46,070 nt of DNA, from assembly GCA_023381015.1 (NCBI GenBank), contig JAMCTE010000016.1:1-46070 (forward strand). Reading direction: 5' to 3'. Made by a program: the position numbers and the translations under genes. Each line of letters opens with the position of its first letter. The first letter of the stretch is position 1. The notes under the pieces are model-generated. The model was given only the letters and a program-made list of their open reading frames with translations, did no database searches and was not told the origin of the DNA. This document shows, piece after piece, positions 9,476 to 15,721 of the stretch. This stretch comes from Patescibacteria group bacterium. GTDB taxonomy: Bacteria; Patescibacteriota; Microgenomatia; UBA1406; GWC2-37-13.

Positions 9476-10594
9476 CTAAACTGTTAAAAATTTTTCGACA
9501 TCCAATGCCGCCGCCACTCCCATTCCGACTGCCGTGGCTGCCTGACGGTATTCGTGGTCGACGCAGTCGCCGGCGGCAAAAACTCCCCCGACCGACGTTG
9601 CGCTTCTAAACTCGCGATTTGGAAATTTGACATTTGTCATTGGTAATTTATCGTTTTCAAAAGCTAACCTTTCGGCGGTGATGATATATTCTTTACGATC
9701 AAGCTGAATTTTATCTTTAAAAATTGCTGTATCTGGTTTGTGGCCGATGGCAACGAAGAGGCCATCAAGCGGGAACTGACCGACCATGAATTCGTCATTG
9801 ACATCCAAAACCTTCATTTTTAGCATCTCCGGGCTGATTTTTTCCAGTTCTTCTTTGGTTTTTTTCAGCAGTCCTTTATCCGAAGGCCTTATCTTTACCT
9901 TGACGCCTTCAACCTTCTGGCTTCCCAACACTTCATCGACTTCGGCATTAAAAATCTCGTGAATTTTTGGATGTTTCAATACCCTGTCCTGCATGATTTT
10001 TGACGCACGGAATTCCGGACGTCGGTGAATAATATATACTTTTTCGACGAATTTTGTCAATGTCAAAGCTTCTTCCATGGCAGTATCGCCGCCGCCAACG
10101 ACGCCTACGACCTTGTTTCTGAAAAAAAATCCGTCGCAAGTAGCGCAAGCCGAAACGCCCTTTCCACGCAGCCGCTGTTCTGAAGGAAGGTTAAGCCATA
10201 AGGCTTTAGCGCCGGTGGCGATAAGAACGGATCTCGATTGTAGGGGCGAGGTTATCTCGCCCTTTTTCGGGTCGGATGACCCGACCCCTACAGCCGGTAG
10301 AAATATTTCGAATGGTTTTTTGTCGAAATCAACGCTAATGACGTTTTCGTCGACAAACCTGACGCCGAACTTTTCGGCGTGTTTGCGCATCTTCAACACC
10401 AGATCTGGACCCATTATTGATTCAAATCCGGGATAGTTTTCGACCTCGGTCGTCAAAGTCAGTTGCCCGCCGGGTGGTGATCCTGCGACCACCAACGGTT
10501 TAAGTCCGGCTCTGGCATTATAGATAGCGGCTGCCAATCCGGCTGGTCCTCCACCGATGATTATTACATTCTCTGTCATATTCTTAATAATCAA
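9476..10594 (-). CDS. trxB: Thioredoxin reductase (NADPH), with in-frame repeat insertions
   Basis: It transfers electrons from NADPH through FAD to thioredoxin. The FAD site is GGGPAGLAAAIYNARAG (residues 14-30), the redox-active disulfide is CATC (150-153), the NADPH site is VGVVGGGDTAMEEALTL, and the C-terminal FAD motif is GVFAAGDC. The better start is the ATG at 10579 (MTENVIII), because the open frame begins at a TTG 15 bases earlier. At 367 residues it is longer than the usual 310-320. The extra length includes residues about 101-119, coded by a 54-base palindrome, and about 311-324, coded by an AT-rich repeat. It follows a CsoR-family repressor on the same strand with 63 bases between them, which suggests joint redox control. 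Confidence 0.93.
   Translation of the reverse strand: MIIKNMTENVIIIGGGPAGLAAAIYNARAGLKPLVVAGSPPGGQLTLTTEVENYPGFESIMGPDLVLKMRKHAEKFGVRFVDENVISVDFDKKPFEIFLPAVGVGSSDPKKGEITSPLQSRSVLIATGAKALWLNLPSEQRLRGKGVSACATCDGFFFRNKVVGVVGGGDTAMEEALTLTKFVEKVYIIHRRPEFRASKIMQDRVLKHPKIHEIFNAEVDEVLGSQKVEGVKVKIRPSDKGLLKKTKEELEKISPEMLKMKVLDVNDEFMVGQFPLDGLFVAIGHKPDTAIFKDKIQLDRKEYIITAERLAFENDKLPMTNVKFPNREFRSATSVGGVFAAGDCVDHEYRQAATAVGMGVAAALDVEKFLTV
9621..9660 (-). repeat. AT-rich low-complexity insert inside trxB
   Basis: The stretch encodes ENDKLPMTNVKFPN between the FAD-domain strands and GVFAAGDC, where TrxB proteins normally have only a short turn. The repeated AAATTTGACATTTGTCATT-type wording recurs in tgt (15941-16003). 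Confidence 0.5.
10239..10292. repeat. 54-bp palindromic element inserted in frame in trxB
   Basis: Terminal arms TGTAGGGG and CCCCTACA enclose two smaller hairpins: GGGCGAG/CTCGCCC and CGGGTC/GACCCG. The length is exactly 18 codons, so the trxB frame is kept. It falls on a surface loop just before the VLIATGA strand. Confidence 0.8.
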
Positions 10595-10660
10595 ATATAC
10601 AAATAGTCAAATAAACAAATTAATTTGTAATATTTGTAGATTTGTCTATTTGTTTATTTA
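10589..10660. repeat. AT-rich palindromic repeat, family R6, copy 1
   Basis: The csoR-trxB gap is filled by an inverted repeat built from ACAAAT and ATTTGT words. Its reverse complement closely matches the copy at 35736-35806 (shared AAATCTACAAATATTACAAA). It overlaps the csoR stop codon. Confidence 0.7.
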
Positions 10661-10888
10661 TAGATTGATCGCTCTCTCCACCATCTGTTCAACCTGCTTA
10701 GTCTTGTCCTGCGGGATAATGCGACAGATGTCGGAAATGACGATTTCCTTGGATAGGCCATCGATCGCCTTTTTAACCGCCGATATTTGTTGCAGAACCT
10801 CGGAACAATCTCTTTTCGCGTTGACCATCTTCTCGATTCCTTTCAGCTGGCCGACCAAGCGATTGATCCGTTGGCTAATGTCTTTCAT
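10658..10888 (-). CDS. CsoR/RcnR/FrmR-family repressor with atypical ligand residues
   Basis: This 76-residue all-helical protein matches the DUF156 family: RINRLVGQLKGIEKMV, the family Cys at 28 (DCSEVLQQISAVKKAI), and a second Cys at 55. Members of the family repress genes until they bind copper or nickel or react with formaldehyde or persulfide. In an ungapped alignment with CsoR, the usual His (Cys+25) is Asp53 here and the second Cys falls at +27 rather than +29. Classical Cu(I) coordination is therefore doubtful, and a thiol/persulfide (CstR-like) role is possible. It is followed by trxB, not by a metal pump. A TACT-N7-AGTA operator lies at its own promoter. Confidence 0.85.
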   Translation of the reverse strand: MKDISQRINRLVGQLKGIEKMVNAKRDCSEVLQQISAVKKAIDGLSKEIVISDICRIIPQDKTKQVEQMVERAINL

Positions 10889-10913
10889 ATACTATATAGG
10901 AGTATAGAGTATA
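10889..10913 (-). promoter_or_regulatory. Predicted CsoR-family operator overlapping the csoR -10 boxes
   Basis: On the + strand ATACT (10889-10893) and AGTAT (10901-10905) form an inverted repeat with 7 bases between the TACT and AGTA half-sites. This is the RcnR-type geometry TACT-N7-AGTA. It begins directly at the csoR ATG (10888). Two TATACT boxes on the minus strand (10906-10901, 10913-10908) overlap or adjoin it, which fits autorepression. Confidence 0.6.
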
Positions 10914-10924
10914 CGTGCCTGGAT

Positions 10925-11080
10925 TGTCAAGAGGAAATTAACCAATAAATCATTAACCAAGTATCCAAACAAATTAAAAAGACCAATAACCAATGATTAA
11001 ATACTTGGTGATTGGTTATTTGAAGATTGGAGACTGTTTGGTTATAGTAATCTTGGTTATTGGTTATTATTTTGCTACCT
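10925..11080. repeat. AT-rich repeat tract built of AACCAATAACCAAT words
   Basis: The gap 10914-11133 has no gene. It contains several direct and inverted copies of ACCAATAACCAAT / ATTGGTTATT, forming a nested imperfect inverted repeat (family R7). Related wording appears inside tgt near 16300-16330. Confidence 0.6.
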
Positions 11081-11133
11081 ATAGTAAATCAAAATAATAT
11101 ATCAAACCCTTCTTAAAGTAGGTCGCCTTAGCC

Positions 11134-12441
11134 TTAAACCCCTTTGCTCAAGGATTCCAAGAATTCTTTGTTGTTTTTCGTCTTTGACAGCTTATCAATC
11201 AAAGCCGTCAGCCTCTCTTCGCCGTTGAGCAAACCGAGCATTCTTCTTAAAGTGGCGACTTTGGCCAAGTCTCCCTTATCATAAAGAAGCTCTTCGTGAC
11301 GGGTGCCTGATTTTTCAACGTCTATGGCCGGATAGATTCGTTTATCGGCGAACGTCCGGTCAAGATGGATTTCCATGTTGCCGGTGCCTTTGAGCTCTTC
11401 ATAAATCAGATCGTCCATCCTCGATTCCGTACCGACCAGAGCCGTACCAATGATCGTTAGGCTGCCGCCTTCTTCGCAATTTCTCGCTGCTCCCAGAAAT
11501 TTCTTGGCCGGGTACAAGGCTGAGGGATCAAAACCTCCGGACAAGCTTCTGCCTGTGCCTGTGGTTGACAGATTCAAAGCCCGCGCCAATCTGGTCACCG
11601 AATCAAGAAGGATGATGACGTCCTGCCCCATTTCGACCAGCCGACGTGCCCGATCAAGGGCAAGATTAGCCACTTTGATTTGCTGACGGGGCGATTCGTC
11701 GAAATTGGAAGCCGCTACTTCGCCTTTGATGAACCTTTTGATTTCCGTCACTTCCTCAGGCCTCTCACCGATCAAAATCGCCATCAGGTAGGCTTTTGGA
11801 TAGTTGGTGCCGATTGCTTCGGCGATTTCCTTCAAAAATGTCGTTTTGCCGGCTTTTGGCTGGGAAACGATCAAAGCTCTTTGACCAAAACCGATCGGCG
11901 AGATCAGATCGATGATCCGTGTCGACAGCACCTCTTTTTTTGTCTCCAACTTGATCTGGCGGTTCGGGTGAAGAGACGTCAGCTGTTCAAAAGTCTTCCT
12001 TTTTGCGCTCTGCTCTTCGGTCAACTCGACGCCGTTGATTTTTTTGATCAAAAGCAATGAGTGAAATCTTTCTCCCTCTTTTGGTGGCCTAGCCAATCCT
12101 TCGACTTCATCTCCCCGCCGCAACCAAAATCGCCTGATTTGGCTGGTCGACACGTAGATGTCGGCGTCAGGAGATAAAACATAGTTCTTTCGCAAAAAAC
12201 CATAACCTCCAAAAGTAATGTCTAAAACTCCTTTAGCTTCATAACTGATCTTAAGGTCTTCCTTTAATCTTTCTTCCAAAGGTACTTCCCGATTCACTCT
12301 AACTTCCCTGACTGGAGGTTTTTCAATCTTTTCGATCGGCTTGCCCGCAGTCGATACGATCGGTTTTTCTTCAACTTTTTCTATCAATGAAGAAACGTCA
12401 AGCGGCTTGTCTTCTTTATCAGACGCAGTCTTTTTTACCAT
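11134..12441 (-). CDS. rho: Transcription termination factor Rho
   Basis: An RNA-dependent hexameric ATPase that ends transcription. After a charged, probably disordered N-terminus (residues 1-50), the cold-shock-like RNA-binding domain spans about 70-140 (GVLDITFGGYGFLRKNY, SPDADIYVSTSQIRRFWLR). The ATPase core has Walker A SQPKAGKTTFLKEIA, the DVIILLDSVTRLARALN Walker B region, the Q/R loops GRSLSGGFDPSALYPAKKFLGAARN and the C-terminal RRMLGLL. The length of 435 is normal, although the N-terminal helical subdomain is replaced by an acidic/basic tail. It is transcribed from a strong promoter about 250 bases upstream through a structured leader. Confidence 0.95.
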   Translation of the reverse strand: MVKKTASDKEDKPLDVSSLIEKVEEKPIVSTAGKPIEKIEKPPVREVRVNREVPLEERLKEDLKISYEAKGVLDITFGGYGFLRKNYVLSPDADIYVSTSQIRRFWLRRGDEVEGLARPPKEGERFHSLLLIKKINGVELTEEQSAKRKTFEQLTSLHPNRQIKLETKKEVLSTRIIDLISPIGFGQRALIVSQPKAGKTTFLKEIAEAIGTNYPKAYLMAILIGERPEEVTEIKRFIKGEVAASNFDESPRQQIKVANLALDRARRLVEMGQDVIILLDSVTRLARALNLSTTGTGRSLSGGFDPSALYPAKKFLGAARNCEEGGSLTIIGTALVGTESRMDDLIYEELKGTGNMEIHLDRTFADKRIYPAIDVEKSGTRHEELLYDKGDLAKVATLRRMLGLLNGEERLTALIDKLSKTKNNKEFLESLSKGV

Positions 12442-12522
12442 ATAAAAATAAATTGATAATTAAAGAAAAAATACTAGTTTTAAATTTTAAGCCTAATTTC
12501 CATGAAGCTAAAAGGTAATAAG

Positions 12523-12695
12523 AGGATCCTCCGCATTGAGGGTTTCTTGCTTTTTCCCTGGAAAGAAACGGGAAGACGTCTCTTGACCCGCCAAGGCGGG
12601 AGAAGAAAACCGTCTGATAGTTGTCCGTTAGGACCGTTACCCTTTTTTTTAAATTGCGTAGAGAAAAAGTCAATCTTTCCTCGTCGGGAGGATCT
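12523..12695 (-). ncRNA. Structured 5' leader or small RNA upstream of rho
   Basis: Transcription from the promoter at 12702-12730 would start near 12695 and run about 254 bases before the rho ATG. The first ~170 bases close on themselves: GATCCTCC near the 5' end pairs with GGAGGATC at 12523-12530. Inside are GGTCC-TAAC-GGAC, a long stem AGACG...CGTCT capped by CCCGCC-TT-GGCGGG, and TTCCC...GGGAA. No credible ORF fills it. It could be a Rho autoregulatory leader, or a separate small RNA (a 6S-like closed shape is possible). I do not recognise a known riboswitch. Confidence 0.5.
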
Positions 12696-12701
12696 AAGCC
12701 A

Positions 12702-12730
12702 AGTATAACCAGTCAAATCGCTTTTGTCAA
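12702..12730 (-). promoter_or_regulatory. Near-consensus promoter for the rho leader
   Basis: On the minus strand TTGACA (12730-12725), a 17-base spacer, then TATACT (12707-12702). It is the best promoter match in the window. Its -35 box overlaps the -35 box (TTGTCA, 12724-12729) of the divergent gene at 12760. Confidence 0.8.
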
Positions 12731-12753
12731 GCAACAAATTATTTTGTTATAAT
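12724..12753 (+). promoter_or_regulatory. Promoter of the small membrane protein gene, leaderless
   Basis: TTGTCA (12724-12729), an 18-base spacer, TATAAT (12748-12753), then 6 bases to the ATG at 12760. It sits back to back with the rho promoter, and the two -35 boxes overlap. Confidence 0.65.
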
Positions 12754-12759
12754 CGGCTT

Positions 12760-13032
12760 ATGAGGAAAACCCCTTATGTTTTTATTATCGTTTTGATTAT
12801 CGTTTTGTTTTTTATCGTCGGTTTCCGCCTCGGCCAATCGACCGAAAAAACCAACAAGGCGATCGACTACATCAACAATCTACCCACTCCGACCGTACCG
12901 GTCTCGCCAACGCCCATAACTTACCAAGAATACAAAAGCAAAAAATACGGCATCAGGTTCACTTTCCCGAGCAATTTGGAAATCAAAGAAGACGCGACAA
13001 AAGCATCCATTTTATTCTATTTTAAAAAATAA
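12760..13032 (+). CDS. Small single-pass membrane protein, possibly truncated
   Basis: The start at 12760 is chosen because it is 6 bases behind TATAAT; an open frame extends back to 12724 but would overlap the promoter. The 90-residue product has one N-terminal transmembrane segment (YVFIIVLIIVLFFIVGFRLG), a short Pro/Thr linker (LPTPTVPVSPTP), and the beginning of a domain (YQEYKSKKYGIRFTFPSNLEI). That opening resembles larger secreted domains starting with a ygisf-yP-w pattern. It stops after only about 35 residues of the domain, and the next, AT-rich gene begins 3 bases later. A truncation is therefore likely. Confidence 0.55.
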   Translation: MRKTPYVFIIVLIIVLFFIVGFRLGQSTEKTNKAIDYINNLPTPTVPVSPTPITYQEYKSKKYGIRFTFPSNLEIKEDATKASILFYFKK

Positions 13033-13035
13033 TTG

Positions 13036-13836
13036 ATGTTGCAATCAGTTGAAAAAATATCTGTTTTTCCGCCGATTTACCAAATCAGAAAATTCGTAAC
13101 AACCATCTGGGAACACCCTTTGGTTGACGAAACGACCAGAAAACACCGTCAGCTGGCTGTAAAAAAATTAACTTCTTATTTGCAGGAAAACGGCATTGAT
13201 CCCAAAACTTTTTTTACAATACCGGTGGGCAGCCTCGTTTGGAACACTGATAGTGATTCTGATTTTGATTATCTTTTAATCGTAGACAATGATGACAATC
13301 TGAACAAGATCGAAAAGATTGTTGGTGGAGAAGAAAATAAAACCCGATTAAAAAAAGCAAAAATAGAGATTATGAAAAATTATCCTGATACTGCAGAATC
13401 ATACATCGATGCGCCGTATATCTGTTTTAGTTTATTTTTCACTCCAGACGAATACATAGGGGGGAATGTCGAAATGGCCAGAAAAACTCGTCTAGAAGCA
13501 ATTAAAAGATTTACCGATATAGGCGGAACTGAGGAAACTTGGGATTTTCATATGAATCTTGATTTTGATAGTTTTTTTAGACACTGGGAGGAAACTACTG
13601 TTCGTGACAAAATACTTTTCAAGACAGAGAAAGAAAGCAGACATGAAAGAATCAGGTATAAACTTGAAGAAAGAGCTAATCAGACACACAATCCAAAAAG
13701 TTATAGAGAAGTTTTTTTAAGAAACCGTGAATATATAAAAATCCCCCACCTTAATGATTACCAAAATGCCATTATAAGCAGCAAAGGAATGCTCAATCTG
13801 TCACTTCGACATATAGCTAAAGGAATATCTATATAA
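13036..13836 (+). CDS. Nucleotidyltransferase-fold protein of unknown role
   Basis: The ATG at 13036 is preferred over the in-frame TTG just before it. The clearest signal is PVGSLVWNTDSDSDFDYLLIV (split: PVGSLVWNT, DSDSDFDYLLIV) at about residues 62-83. It matches the G-S ... D-x-D active-site strand of the DNA-polymerase-beta-like nucleotidyltransferase superfamily. The remaining residues are helical and charged, with no recognised partner domain. The gene is AT-rich compared with fmt downstream. Possible roles are tRNA or small-molecule nucleotidylation, or a stand-alone MNT-type toxin/antitoxin piece, but no HEPN partner is seen nearby. It is probably co-transcribed with the short gene before it (3-base gap). 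Confidence 0.5.
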   Translation: MLQSVEKISVFPPIYQIRKFVTTIWEHPLVDETTRKHRQLAVKKLTSYLQENGIDPKTFFTIPVGSLVWNTDSDSDFDYLLIVDNDDNLNKIEKIVGGEENKTRLKKAKIEIMKNYPDTAESYIDAPYICFSLFFTPDEYIGGNVEMARKTRLEAIKRFTDIGGTEETWDFHMNLDFDSFFRHWEETTVRDKILFKTEKESRHERIRYKLEERANQTHNPKSYREVFLRNREYIKIPHLNDYQNAIISSKGMLNLSLRHIAKGISI

Positions 13837-13853
13837 TAGAATACCAAGTAAGA

Positions 13854-13859
13854 TAAAAT
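13854..13859 (+). promoter_or_regulatory. -10 box before fmt
   Basis: TAAAAT lies 6 bases before the ATG at 13866, the same spacing seen at other genes here. This favours 13866 over the ATG at 13860 as the fmt start. Confidence 0.45.
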
Positions 13860-13865
13860 ATGGTT

Positions 13866-14870
13866 ATGAAAAAACTTAGTCTTGGTTATTTTGGTTCCAA
13901 TGACTTTTCCGCTGATTTTCTGGAAAAAATTCTCACCGACAAGGACCTGCTTCAACTGGTCAAAGTCGAATTCGTCGTCACCCAACCCGACCGCAAAGCC
14001 GGCAGGAAACAGACATTGACACCTACTCCTGTTAAGCATATCGCCAAGAAATTTGATCTGGAAATTTTAGAACTTAACGATTTAGAAAACGAAAATTTAA
14101 AAACAAAAGTCTCTCCCCTTGATCTTGCTTTGGTTTATTCTTACTCGTCAATTATCCCAACGTCACTTCTCAATCTGCCAAGATTAGGCTTCTGGGGCAT
14201 CCACCCTTCTTTGCTTCCCAAGTACCGCGGCACGTCACCGATGGCGACTGCCTTGATTAACGGCGACCATGAAACTGGAATTACCATTATAAAAATGGAC
14301 GACCAGCTGGACCACGGGCCAATAATTGATCAACAAAGTTTAACGATCCAAAATTCAGACAAACGTCCGGATTTAGAAAAGAAATTGACTAATTTTGCTT
14401 TTGAGATGTTCATTAAATTGCTAAAGAAAGGTGTTGAGCGTTTAGGGATCCCGACGGCGCGCAGCGATTTTTCCAGCCCGCCGCTGGTCGCGAGTACCGA
14501 CGGGAAAAAACGCGAAACACTTACTTCAGGAAATAAAAACTTAGAAGTCAAACCGTTACCAAAAGAACAAGATCACAAAAACGCTACCTACACCAAAAAA
14601 CTGACTAAACAAGACGGCTTTATCGAATTTGACCAGCTAAAAAAATCAATCCGCCACGAACAGCTGCCGGTCAGCGATTTGATTCTTTTTAATCTCTTCC
14701 GCGGCCTTTATCCCTGGCCGGGAATCTGGACCATTCTGCCTTCAGGTAAACGTTTGAAAATAATCGATATGGAATTAAAACAAGATAGGATAATTGTCAA
14801 AAAAGTCCAACTGGAAGGCAAAAAAGAAGTCGATTTCGTCACCTTTAACCAGGCTTACCGGATTTTTTAG
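13866..14870 (+). CDS. fmt: Methionyl-tRNA formyltransferase
   Basis: It formylates initiator Met-tRNA using 10-formyl-tetrahydrofolate. The N-terminal formyltransferase fold shows LGYFGSNDFSADFL, FVVTQPDRKAGRKQ, and the catalytic region LGFWGIHPSLLPKYRGTSPM with Asn/His chemistry. Note WGIHPS where most enzymes have NLHPS, so the catalytic Asn is replaced by Ile. ITIIKMDDQLDHGPII follows. The C-terminal domain includes FRGLYPWPGIWT. Between the domains, residues about 193-226 (PTARSDFSSPPLVAST...) have no match in ordinary Fmt and are coded by a palindromic repeat shared with tatD. The stop overlaps the convergent VIT1-like gene by 4 bases. A leaderless start is predicted. Confidence 0.88.
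   Translation: MKKLSLGYFGSNDFSADFLEKILTDKDLLQLVKVEFVVTQPDRKAGRKQTLTPTPVKHIAKKFDLEILELNDLENENLKTKVSPLDLALVYSYSSIIPTSLLNLPRLGFWGIHPSLLPKYRGTSPMATALINGDHETGITIIKMDDQLDHGPIIDQQSLTIQNSDKRPDLEKKLTNFAFEMFIKLLKKGVERLGIPTARSDFSSPPLVASTDGKKRETLTSGNKNLEVKPLPKEQDHKNATYTKKLTKQDGFIEFDQLKKSIRHEQLPVSDLILFNLFRGLYPWPGIWTILPSGKRLKIIDMELKQDRIIVKKVQLEGKKEVDFVTFNQAYRIF
14450..14520. repeat. Palindromic repeat, family R3, in frame inside fmt
   Basis: A 29-base core (GATTTTTCCAGCC, then GCCGCTGGTCGCGAG after one variable base) is shared with tatD at 35451-35479. Flanks are GC-rich and partly self-complementary. It codes an extra linker in Fmt. Confidence 0.7.
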
Positions 14871-15646
14871 ATCTTTAGCAACACGCCGACCAAATACGAC
14901 ACTAACGCGGAGGCCATACCGATGGTAGCCATTTCTATGCCTTGTTTGACAAGCTGGCGACCCAAGGTTTGTTTGGCTTTATAGTACCCGACGACAAATA
15001 ACGTCACCGCCGAGACGACAAAAGAAACGATGATCGCCGTTTTCACTGGTAAAAAGAAAAAGGCAAAAAGAGGTATAAAAGATCCGACAATCGCCGAAAC
15101 CCCGACGATAAAAGCTGCCGGCAAAGCCTGTTTTCGGTCGACCTCCTCTAGCTTTAGCTCCTGCTCCATCATCACCTTCAACCAAACTTTCTTGTCGGAA
15201 GTTATCTTGTCGACGATGTCGTCAAGAATTTTCCCCTTGAATCCATAGGTCTCATATAAAACCTTTATCTCCTCCCGCTCGCCTTGAGGGACGTGATCGA
15301 TTTCCCAACTCTCCCTTTCGAGCTCGGATTGATAGTAATCGGCTTCGGCCAACTTTGAAGTATAAGCAACCGCACCCATCGAAATTGATTCGGCGAAAGT
15401 CGCCGACAAGGCGGCGATGATGACAATTTTTGCCGATAAAGTTGCTACGGCAACGCCGAGCACGACGCCCAAAACATTGACCAAACCATCCTGCCCGCCC
15501 AAAATGATCTCGGGCAGATTGAATGACGACAGATGCATCTCCTGATGACGGAAAGAATTGCGTATTGCCGAGGCGGTATGACTTTTTACTATCGCCTTAA
15601 CGTCGCGCTTCAAAAAACCTTTTCTTGCCTGGTCGACTCGACTCAT
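14867..15646 (-). CDS. VIT1/CCC1-family membrane protein (iron/manganese transporter-like)
   Basis: The N-terminal soluble stretch is followed by LPEIILGGQDGLVNVLGVVLGVA, the family's first transmembrane helix with its typical GxxDGLvt-like signature. SISMGAVAYTSKLAEADYY is the second helix region. Then comes a cytosolic acidic domain (about residues 120-175), with ELERESWEI, EREEIKVLYETYGFKG and MMEQELKLEE, typical of metal binding in VIT proteins. Three further helices follow. Relatives move Fe2+ or Mn2+ out of the cytoplasm. The start at 15646 (MSRVDQ) is preferred over the upstream TTG at 15667. It converges on fmt with overlapping stops. Confidence 0.8.
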   Translation of the reverse strand: MSRVDQARKGFLKRDVKAIVKSHTASAIRNSFRHQEMHLSSFNLPEIILGGQDGLVNVLGVVLGVAVATLSAKIVIIAALSATFAESISMGAVAYTSKLAEADYYQSELERESWEIDHVPQGEREEIKVLYETYGFKGKILDDIVDKITSDKKVWLKVMMEQELKLEEVDRKQALPAAFIVGVSAIVGSFIPLFAFFFLPVKTAIIVSFVVSAVTLFVVGYYKAKQTLGRQLVKQGIEMATIGMASALVSYLVGVLLKI

Positions 15647-15721
15647 AATCGAATAAAATGAGATCAAAAAACTATAATAATTCCTTTAATATTTGAGCGA
15701 AATATAATTCGCTCAAATGTC

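Noticed and set aside
10925-11080. Replication origin iterons in the AACCAAT repeat tract
   Set aside because: No DnaA boxes, dnaA or dnaN nearby, and similar wording occurs inside tgt, so it is more likely an interspersed repeat.
12601-12660. A + strand intrinsic terminator (GTCC-GTTA-GGAC then T8)
   Set aside because: The stem is only 4-5 bp and the run of T is 7 bases away. No + strand gene ends there, and the sequence fits better as part of the minus-strand leader.
12419-12673. 84-residue minus-strand ORF covering the rho leader
   Set aside because: It overlaps the rho start in another frame, is low-complexity and has no recognisable domain. The paired-stem structure explains the sequence better.
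12523-12695. RNase P RNA, because the leader contains GAGGAAAG
   Set aside because: The region is only about 170 bases and lacks the other conserved blocks; the match is limited to one short word.
13036-13836. MNT-HEPN toxin-antitoxin pair
   Set aside because: The nucleotidyltransferase-like motif is present, but neither neighbour shows a HEPN R-x4-6-H motif.
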